DNA from: Pedosphaera sp.
GTDB lineage: Bacteria > Verrucomicrobiota > Verrucomicrobiia > Limisphaerales > JADLHS01
Assembly: GCA_009695195.1 (NCBI GenBank)
Contig: SIBJ01000004.1
Span: forward strand, 1-64,000
Length of the DNA stretch: 64,000 nucleotides
Direction: 5' to 3'
The notes under the pieces were generated by a model that made no database searches, was not told the DNA's origin, and was given only the letters and a program-made list of their open reading frames with translations. The position numbers were made by a program, and so were the translations under genes. Positions 45,564 to 52,117 of the stretch are shown here, in pieces; position 1 is the first letter of the stretch; the number at the start of each line of letters is the position of its first letter.

Positions 45564-45644
45564 AGGTTTACCTTTCCATTTTCAGTTTACTCACGCAGCA
45601 TAAGCTCATGGTAAGCGGGTTTGCCACAAGAAAATTCCAACCGC

Positions 45645-46892
45645 ATGAGCACTTCTCTGAACCCCAAACGCACCGTCGCTGAACTCAAGGAACTCCGCGC
45701 GCTCACCGGCGATGAGAACGGCGCGCAACGCGTCGCCTTCACGCCGATGTGGGTGAGGACGCGCGAATGGTTGAAGAAAAAACTGGAGGGTCTGCCGGTC
45801 GAAACACATGTGGACGCGGCGGGAAATCTTTGGAGCACCCTGCGCGGCGAATCGGAAAAGTGTTTGCTCATCGGCGGCCACATGGATTCCGTGCCGAACG
45901 GCGGTTGGCTTGATGGTTGCCTCAACGTGATGGCGGGCGTGGAAATCCTTCGTCGCATCAACGCGCAATACAACGGCAAACCGCCCGTCACCGTGCGCCT
46001 TGTTGATTGGGCCGACGAAGAAGGCGCGCGGTTCGGCAAAAGTTTGTTCGGCTCGTCCGCCTGCTCCGGCAATCTCGACATGAACGAAGCGCGCGGCCTT
46101 GTGGACAAGCAAGGCATCAAATTGCCCGACGCGCTCAAGAACGTCGGCATTGATTTCGAGCGCGTGAAGGACAGCGGCAAGGAACTCAAGAACGCCGCCG
46201 CGTATCTGGAATTGCACATCGAGCAAGGCCCGGTGTTGCTCGATCTTGATCTGCCACTCGGCGCGGTGCTCGGCACGTTCGGCGTGGAGCGGCACGCCAT
46301 CACGTTTCACGGTCAGGCCGCGCACTCTGGCAGCACGCCGATGAATCGCCGCAAAGACGCCTTCCTCGCCGCCGCGAAGATGAGTTCGGAGATTTACAGA
46401 ATCGCCGAGCGCAGCGGCAACGGCGTTTGCACCATCGGCTCCTGCACGACCAAGCCCGGCATCGTCACCAGCGTCGTCGAGGAATGTCGCATCACGCTCG
46501 ACCAGCGGCATCTCGACGGCCCGGCGCTCGCCCGCATGTTTCAGGAAGCCAAAGCCGCCAGTGAAAAATTCGCAAAGGAAGGCAATGTGAAAGTGAGTTG
46601 GGAACGCCTCTGGCAGATTGACCCGCGCCCGTTCAACGACGAACTCATCGCGCTGTGCGACGAATCCATCCGCGAAACCTGCGACCAATCGCATCGCCTG
46701 CCGAGCGGCCCGTTGCACGACGCTGCCGAAGTCGCGCGCGCCGGCGTGCCGACCGTGATGATGTTCGTCCAAAGCCTGCACGGCATCAGCCACAACAAAA
46801 TCGAGGACACAAAGGAAGAACACCTCGAACTCTGCGTGACCGCGTTCGACAAGCTGGCGGAGAAGGTGATGGGGTGGGTCAAGGCACATTGA
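45645..46892 (+). CDS. N-carbamoyl-amino-acid hydrolase (beta-ureidopropionase-like, M20 family)
   Basis: A 415-residue di-metal amidohydrolase. It has LIGGHMDSVPNGGWLDGCLNV, DWADEEGARFGKSLFGS, LHIEQGPVL, the dimer-interface AHSGSTPMNRRKDAF and HGISHNKIEDTKEEHLELC. The family includes allantoate amidohydrolase and bacterial beta-ureidopropionase; the neighbours favour N-carbamoyl-beta-alanine. The ATG at 45645 is preferred to a TTG at 45621. Its last ~145 bp are repeated at 47551-47715. Confidence 0.88.
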   Translation: MSTSLNPKRTVAELKELRALTGDENGAQRVAFTPMWVRTREWLKKKLEGLPVETHVDAAGNLWSTLRGESEKCLLIGGHMDSVPNGGWLDGCLNVMAGVEILRRINAQYNGKPPVTVRLVDWADEEGARFGKSLFGSSACSGNLDMNEARGLVDKQGIKLPDALKNVGIDFERVKDSGKELKNAAAYLELHIEQGPVLLDLDLPLGAVLGTFGVERHAITFHGQAAHSGSTPMNRRKDAFLAAAKMSSEIYRIAERSGNGVCTIGSCTTKPGIVTSVVEECRITLDQRHLDGPALARMFQEAKAASEKFAKEGNVKVSWERLWQIDPRPFNDELIALCDESIRETCDQSHRLPSGPLHDAAEVARAGVPTVMMFVQSLHGISHNKIEDTKEEHLELCVTAFDKLAEKVMGWVKAH

Positions 46893-46902
46893 GGGACAAA
46901 CA

Positions 46903-47343
46903 ATGAAGCCATTGCCGGAATTCAACGCGCAGGGCGATCTGCCCGAAGGCATCCATGCCGGATCACTCGAACTTGTTCTGGTGTATTTCGGCAACACTCC
47001 ACATCGGGCGGTCGTAGCCCGACGATTGGAAAGAATTTTCACGTTGGCCAGTTCGACCGGTCATCTGGCTCGATTCATAGTCTTTGGCTCATTCATCACG
47101 GCAAAGGCCGAGCCTAACGACGTTGACATTTTTCTGCTGATGGAGGATTCCTTTGACGTGAGCAAGGTTTCAACTGAAGCGCGTCTGGTGTTCGATCATT
47201 CCGCGGCGCAGAATCTTCTCGGCGCAAGCGTGTTTTGGATTCGCCGCGCTGCCGTGCTCGGCGGTGAAGCGGCGACGATCGCCCACTGGCAAATCAAGCG
47301 CGACGGCGGTAAACGCTGTATCGTGGAGGTGACAAAAATATGA
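46903..47343 (+). CDS. Nucleotidyltransferase-fold protein (DUF6932-like), possible toxin
   Basis: A 146-residue protein. LARFIVFGSFITAKAEPNDVDIFLLM matches the GS-x-DxD core of minimal nucleotidyltransferases (GSF, then DVD). It overlaps the next small gene by 4 bp (ATGA). A GAGGGAC ribosome site precedes the ATG. A pair of an MNT-like protein and a small helical partner is typical of toxin-antitoxin loci, but which one is toxic is not shown by sequence. Confidence 0.78.
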   Translation: MKPLPEFNAQGDLPEGIHAGSLELVLVYFGNTPHRAVVARRLERIFTLASSTGHLARFIVFGSFITAKAEPNDVDIFLLMEDSFDVSKVSTEARLVFDHSAAQNLLGASVFWIRRAAVLGGEAATIAHWQIKRDGGKRCIVEVTKI

Positions 47344-47549
47344 TTAGCAACGATCGTGAATTGGAAGTCACGCAGACGCGCATCCGCCAGTTCGAGCAAC
47401 AAGTCGCGCAGATTCGCAAGACGGCCGCCGACAACGAGAGCTACCGCCTGTCCGCCGCTGGATTCCTCGCGGAAATAGACCGGATGAATTTGGAAATCCG
47501 CGAATATCTTTGGTCTGATCCCGCCAAACATCCCCTCGCTGCCGCCTGA
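47340..47549 (+). CDS. Small helical partner protein (possible antitoxin)
   Basis: A 69-residue, mostly helical protein (VTQTRIRQFEQQVAQIRKTA, then FLAEIDRMNLEIREYLWS). Translationally coupled to the nucleotidyltransferase-fold gene by ATGA. No family recognised. It is followed at once by a duplicated fragment of the hydrolase gene. Confidence 0.72.
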   Translation: MISNDRELEVTQTRIRQFEQQVAQIRKTAADNESYRLSAAGFLAEIDRMNLEIREYLWSDPAKHPLAAA

Positions 47550-47550
47550 T

Positions 47551-47715
47551 ATGCCGCGCGCGGGCGTGCCGACCGTGATGATGTTCGTCCAAAGCCTGTA
47601 CGGCATCAGCCACAACAAAATCGAGGACACGAAGGAAGACCACCTCGAACTCTGCGTGACCGCGTTCGACAAGCTGGCGAAGAAGGTGATGGGGTGGATT
47701 CAGAAAAAAAATTAA
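47551..47715 (+). pseudogene. Duplicated 3' end of the hydrolase gene
   Basis: 54 codons from ATG to TAA that repeat residues GVPTVMMFVQSL and HNKIEDTKE..HLELC of the gene at 45645-46892 (its 46740-46885). There are only a few base changes, and the last residues differ (IQKKN instead of VKAH). It lacks the catalytic part, so it is a fragment. It marks the far side of the inserted nucleotidyltransferase module. Confidence 0.88.
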
Positions 47716-47749
47716 CCGCGGATAGACACGGATGAACACGGATTCGGAA
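47714..47749. repeat. 'GATAGACACGGATGAACACGG' type repeat supplying a start codon
   Basis: Copy of the ATCCGTGT family in reverse orientation. The ATG of the RidA-like gene (47732) lies inside it. Confidence 0.75.
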
Positions 47750-49039
47750 AGAATAAAAATAATTCTTCAAGTCGGAGTCGCCGCTGCCATCCTCATCAGT
47801 CATTCGTGGCTTGCAGCGGCAGAACCGTCAAACGGCTTGGTGAAATCATTCGCGCCTGACTCAACCACCGGCGGCGCGACGGCGACGGGCGTGGAGGAAA
47901 GCGCGGCGCTGGCGCACACGGCGCAGGTGTTTCCGATGGATCGCGGAGGCCGGGTGGTGGCGACGAACGCCGAAAGCCAGGCGGGTCTGGTTTTGGAAAA
48001 CCTGGACGCGTTGCTCAAGTCCGCACGTTCAGGACTGGCGCAGGCGGTGAAGTTGAACGTCTATCTCGCGCGTGAGGACGCGTTGCCGCGCGTTCGTGCA
48101 ACCATCGCGGCCCGTTTCAACGGCGAGATCAAACCCGCCGTGAGTTACGTCGTGGGTGATCTGGCTGAACCCGGCGCGCTCGTGGCGATGGACGCGGTGG
48201 CGGTGGGTTTTGCCGAAACAAAGCTGGTGAAACTTTTTCGCGCGGATGGAATCGCATCGGTCGGCGTGTTGCCAGCCGGGCCGAAACTTTACGTCTCCGG
48301 CATGGCGGACACGAACAGTTTGATTCCGGCGACGCGCAAGACGTTGGAGAAACTTGTCGCCGCCATCGGCCAGCTCGGTTCGCAGCGTGAGGACATCGCG
48401 CAACTCAAAGTTTTTTTCCAGCCGATGAGCGAGGTCGCCGCCGTGCGGAAGGAAGTCGCGGACTACTTCGGCGGGAAGGCACCGCCAACGGTTTTCGTGG
48501 AGTGGATCAGCGCGCCGCCCAATCCGCCGGTGGAGATCGAACTCATTGCCGCGGCGCGCGGCCGGTCCCCGGTCGCAGCACCCGCGAACGTGGAAGACCG
48601 TGGTAACCTCCAACCCATCCGGCCTGTCGGACCCGCTGCGGGCGGGGACCGCCCGCGCTCCGACACCGATTCCGTCAACTTCCTCACGCCGCCAGGGACG
48701 ACGAGCACGAAAGTTTACAGCCGCGTCGCGCGCGTCAATCACGGCAAAATGATTTACGTCTCCGGTTTGTTCGGAATGAAATCGTCCGACGCCGCCGGGC
48801 AGGTGCGCGAAATTTTCGGTTCGCTCGGCGAGGTTCTGAAAAAGGCCGGCGGCGATTTCGAGCATCTCGTGAAGGCGACGTATTACGTGACGGACAACGA
48901 CGCGAGCAACGCGCTCAACGATCTGCGCCCGGAGTTCTACAACCCGCTGCGCCAGCCCGCCGCGTCCAAAGCGAAAGTCAAAGGAGTGGGACTCCCGGGA
49001 AAAACGGTGACGCTGGACATGATCGCCGTGGCGAAGTGA
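47732..49039 (+). CDS. Secreted triple-RidA-domain protein
   Basis: A 435-residue protein with a signal peptide (IILQVGVAAAILISHSWLAAA). Three YjgF/RidA-like units follow at about 53-157, 165-275 and 320-435. Each has the sequence pattern VYLAREDALP / FFQPMSEVAA / YYVTDNDASN followed by a V-E/D or V-T-L-D strand. Single RidA proteins deaminate enamine/imine intermediates; a secreted tandem form has no assigned role. The linker between units 2 and 3 contains a 13-residue insertion encoded by a palindrome (48626-48664). The start codon lies in a dispersed repeat. Confidence 0.85.
   Translation: MNTDSERIKIILQVGVAAAILISHSWLAAAEPSNGLVKSFAPDSTTGGATATGVEESAALAHTAQVFPMDRGGRVVATNAESQAGLVLENLDALLKSARSGLAQAVKLNVYLAREDALPRVRATIAARFNGEIKPAVSYVVGDLAEPGALVAMDAVAVGFAETKLVKLFRADGIASVGVLPAGPKLYVSGMADTNSLIPATRKTLEKLVAAIGQLGSQREDIAQLKVFFQPMSEVAAVRKEVADYFGGKAPPTVFVEWISAPPNPPVEIELIAAARGRSPVAAPANVEDRGNLQPIRPVGPAAGGDRPRSDTDSVNFLTPPGTTSTKVYSRVARVNHGKMIYVSGLFGMKSSDAAGQVREIFGSLGEVLKKAGGDFEHLVKATYYVTDNDASNALNDLRPEFYNPLRQPAASKAKVKGVGLPGKTVTLDMIAVAK
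48626..48664. repeat. 39 bp palindrome in frame in the RidA-like gene
   Basis: Outer GTCGGA/TCCGAC and inner GCGGGCGG/CCGCCCGC arms. Its length of 39 bp is exactly 13 codons (VGPAAGGDRPRSD), so it adds residues to a linker without changing frame. Confidence 0.75.
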
Positions 49040-49068
49040 GCCATTCCCTGTGACGAAGCGCGCCAGCG

Positions 49069-50640
49069 CTACTGCGCCGCCATGTTCGCGCGACGGCCGC
49101 GCAGGACATACTTTTGAATTTTTCCCGTCGCGGTCTTGGGCAACTCGTTCAGGAAGGTGAAACCCTGCGGCACTTTGAAATGGGCGAGGTGTTCGCGGGC
49201 GAACTGGCGTAACTCCGCTTCGCTCACCGTTGCGCCCGACAACACCACGACGAAGGCGTGCGGCGACTCGCCCCACTTCTCGTGCGGCAATCCCACCACC
49301 GCGACTTCCTGCACCGCGGGATGCCTCAGCAACGCGGATTCAACTTCGATGGACGAAATATTTTCGCCGCCGCTGATGATGACGTCTTTGAGCCGGTCGC
49401 GAATCTCCAGGTAACCGTCAGGATGCACGACCGCTACGTCGCCGCTGTGAAACCAACCGCCGCGCATGGCCTCGGCGGTGCCTTCCGGGTCGTTGTAATA
49501 ACCGCCCATCACGCAGTTGCCGCGCACCGTGATCTCGCCGAGCGTCGCGCCGTCGTGCGGGACTTCGTTGCCGTCGTCGCCCAGCACGCGCACTTCGCCC
49601 GCCGTCAGAAATTCGACGCCTTGTCGCGCCTTCATCCGCGCCCGCGCTCCGGGTTCGAGTGCAACGTGCTGCGGGCGCGGCTCGCAGATCGTCATGAACG
49701 GCGAGGTTTCCGTCAGCCCGTAAACGTGCGTGAGGTGCCAGCCAAGTTCGCCTTCCACGCGTTCAATGGTCGCCGCGGCGGGCGGCGCGCCAGCGGTCAT
49801 CACGCGCAGATTGCGCGGCGCGAGTTGGCGCAATGCCGCCGGCGCGTTGGCGATGCTGATGAGCACGGTCGGCGCGGCGCAGAGAAACGTGGCGGATTCT
49901 TTCGCCGCCATTTCGAACACCGCTTTGGGGTCAACCTTCCGCAGGCAAAGATGCGCGCCGCCGACGGCGGTCATCAACCACACGAACGTCCAGCCGTTGC
50001 AGTGAAACATCGGCAGCGTCCAGAGATAACGGTCCGCGCACGAGAACGGCAGATGCGCGAGCGTGCCGAGAACATTCAACGCCGCGTTGCGATGGGTATT
50101 CATCACGCCTTTGGGCCGGGCCGTCGTGCCGCTGGTGTAATTGATCGCGAGTAGATCGGTTTCGCGGATAGACGGGCGCTCAAAGGTCGGCGACGCCGAA
50201 GCGAGAGTGGCTTCGTAATCCAGCCAGCCGGGGCGTGCTCCTTCCAGCGCGACGAAGTGCGTGACGTGCGGCAACTGCGCCCGCACTTTGTCCACGGTTT
50301 CAAAATAATCCGGGTGCGCGCAGACCACGCGCGCGCCGCTGTGATTGATGATGTAGGCGAAGTCGTCCGCCGTGAGGCGATAATTGATCGGCACGATGAC
50401 GCCGCCCATCTGCGGCACGGCATAATAACCTTCTAGATGCGCGTGCGTATTCGGCGCGATGTAGGCGACGCGGTCACCCGGCCGCACGCCGAGCGATAAC
50501 AATGCAGCGGACCAACGATCGCAGCGCTCGAAGAACTGCCGGTAGGTCAATCGAACCGCGCCATCCACGACGGCTTCACGATCCGGGTAAAGGCGGCGGG
50601 CGCGGCGGGCAAACTCTAGGGGCGTCAGTGGTGTTTCCAT
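49069..50640 (-). CDS. Acyl-CoA synthetase (AMP-forming)
   Basis: A 523-residue ANL-superfamily enzyme. It has the P-loop-like YTSGTTARPKGVMNTHRN, VYGLTETSPFMT, GGWFHSGDVAVVHPDGY, the hinge LKDVIISGGENISSIEVE and the C-terminal catalytic lysine in LPKTATGKIQKYVL. It is like medium/long-chain fatty-acid CoA ligases; substrate not determined. It ends 30 bp from the RidA-like gene (convergent). Confidence 0.92.
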   Translation of the reverse strand: METPLTPLEFARRARRLYPDREAVVDGAVRLTYRQFFERCDRWSAALLSLGVRPGDRVAYIAPNTHAHLEGYYAVPQMGGVIVPINYRLTADDFAYIINHSGARVVCAHPDYFETVDKVRAQLPHVTHFVALEGARPGWLDYEATLASASPTFERPSIRETDLLAINYTSGTTARPKGVMNTHRNAALNVLGTLAHLPFSCADRYLWTLPMFHCNGWTFVWLMTAVGGAHLCLRKVDPKAVFEMAAKESATFLCAAPTVLISIANAPAALRQLAPRNLRVMTAGAPPAAATIERVEGELGWHLTHVYGLTETSPFMTICEPRPQHVALEPGARARMKARQGVEFLTAGEVRVLGDDGNEVPHDGATLGEITVRGNCVMGGYYNDPEGTAEAMRGGWFHSGDVAVVHPDGYLEIRDRLKDVIISGGENISSIEVESALLRHPAVQEVAVVGLPHEKWGESPHAFVVVLSGATVSEAELRQFAREHLAHFKVPQGFTFLNELPKTATGKIQKYVLRGRRANMAAQ

Positions 50641-50750
50641 GTTGGCGTCAGTGGTGTTGCCGCCAAACTTATTCCACCGGCGGGCGGGCAGGCGAGCGCG
50701 AAAATCATTCTTGGCCGGGTCAAATCACCGGCGCGGCGGCGAAGAGACCG

Positions 50751-51569
50751 TCACTGTGGTTTCATCAGGCCGAACTCCTCCGCCATTTCCCGCGCGGCGC
50801 GGACCATTTCGATCTGCGCGTTGAGATGGCTCATCTCGGCTTCGATGTTGATGTAGGGAATTCCCTTTTTGCCAAAGTAAACGGACAACGAGCCGTCATC
50901 AGGAACGCTGGCGTTGTCCTGCAACGTCACGTTAAAATCCTTCCGCTGGAGGTAATCAAAAAATCGCCGGTCGGTGACGTAAAAAAAATCATCGCGGCTG
51001 CGGCTAGGCGCGACGTGGACGGCCGCGGACGTGGCGGCGTGGGCCGCGCCGGGGCGATAGCTCTCGATGGTCAGCGCGCCTTCGGTGTTGTTGTGCAGCG
51101 CGATGACGAGCGGCTCGCGTTCGAGCGCGAACCGTTCGAGATATTGCGCGGCGAAGCGTTTGACGGCGTGGTGCGCGGCCTCGGACCACTGGCCATGCGC
51201 CGCGAGCGTGTGGCGGATTCCAACCTCGGAAAAAATCCGGTTCGGGTCGAAGGCATGGCGTTCGCCATTGAGTGTGAAACGGACGTTGCGTTGACCGCCG
51301 TGGGAAAACTCGATCAAGCGTCCGCCGGTTTGTTCGATGACCGTCTTGCCCGCGGCGACGGACGTGTTCTCATCGTCGTGAACGTTGAGGAACGTCGGCG
51401 ACGGCTGGCCGTGCTGGAAAACCTCGGCGGTCACAACGGTGTTTCCAATTTTGAATGGCACTTTCATGGTGTCAGTGTGCGACGGCGACCGGGTCAAAGG
51501 CTGTCCGGGCCGCGAAGCGGTGCAACCCACGGCGCAAGCAGTGGCGAAAACGAGGACAACGGTTCTCAT
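50751..51569 (-). CDS. Lipoprotein with M14-carboxypeptidase-like motifs
   Basis: About 272 residues. The N-terminus MRTVVLVFATACAVGCTASRP is a lipoprotein signal with a lipobox ending at Cys. Motifs in order: LNVHDDENTSVAAG (an HxxE pair), HAFDPNRIFSEVG (compare the DLNRNF motif of M14 peptidases), LVIALHNNTEG (a third histidine) and INIEAEMSH (a late glutamate). This order matches the zinc ligands and catalytic residues of M14 metallocarboxypeptidases, but overall similarity is low, so this is inference. The ATG at 51569 is used; the longer upstream frame is Arg/Ser-rich noise. Confidence 0.7.
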   Translation of the reverse strand: MRTVVLVFATACAVGCTASRPGQPLTRSPSHTDTMKVPFKIGNTVVTAEVFQHGQPSPTFLNVHDDENTSVAAGKTVIEQTGGRLIEFSHGGQRNVRFTLNGERHAFDPNRIFSEVGIRHTLAAHGQWSEAAHHAVKRFAAQYLERFALEREPLVIALHNNTEGALTIESYRPGAAHAATSAAVHVAPSRSRDDFFYVTDRRFFDYLQRKDFNVTLQDNASVPDDGSLSVYFGKKGIPYINIEAEMSHLNAQIEMVRAAREMAEEFGLMKPQ

Positions 51570-51648
51570 TCGATTTGGGAACCGAACCTGATTGAGAATT
51601 CCCGGCGCGCAGTGAGGCTGCTGAATTTTTCCGCCACGGGCCCTCCTT

Positions 51649-52056
51649 TCATTTCCCCGCGGCGTCTTCCTTCGGCTTCTGCTTCGCCTCCCATTCCCTG
51701 GTGGCTTTCGCGACGTCGTGGCCGTTGGCGTTGAGGTGGGCGTTGATCTGGTCTTTGAACTTTTGGAAAATCGCCGATTTTTCGTCCGCGCTGCCGCCGT
51801 CAATCGCCTCTTCGCGCGCGCGCAGCGAGCGGTATTGCGCGACGAGGGCGTCGTGGACGCGCGTGGTTTTGTTCGTGTCCGTGAGGGAGAGTTGTTTCAA
51901 AATGTTCGCCGTGCGGTTCTCGATGGAGGTCGAGTAAACCAGCTCACGGTCGGCGGCGGTGAAGGGAGCGGATTTCTCCACATTCTCCTCGGCGGCGGCG
52001 GAGATCGCGAATGCGGCGCCGGCGGCAACGACCGGCAAAAGAAATTTTGGAATCAT
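51649..52056 (-). CDS. DUF3826-like secreted protein
   Basis: A 135-residue protein with signal peptide (MIPKFLLPVVAAGAAFAISA). The mature part has TSIENRTANILKQLSLTDTNKTTRVHDALVAQYRSLR, like DUF3826, a family found next to polysaccharide-degradation genes in Bacteroidota and Verrucomicrobiota. Role unknown. Lies 61 bp downstream of the GH2 gene on the same strand, which fits that association. Confidence 0.72.
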   Translation of the reverse strand: MIPKFLLPVVAAGAAFAISAAAEENVEKSAPFTAADRELVYSTSIENRTANILKQLSLTDTNKTTRVHDALVAQYRSLRAREEAIDGGSADEKSAIFQKFKDQINAHLNANGHDVAKATREWEAKQKPKEDAAGK

Positions 52057-52117
52057 GATGCCAGCAAGGTAGCACAAACCGGCGCGCAGCGTACATCAGA
52101 AAGCCGCCCGCTTTCAT

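Noticed and set aside
47551-47715. Small intact open frame after the nucleotidyltransferase pair as an independent gene
   Set aside because: It is nearly identical to the 3' end of the hydrolase gene and has no functional core.
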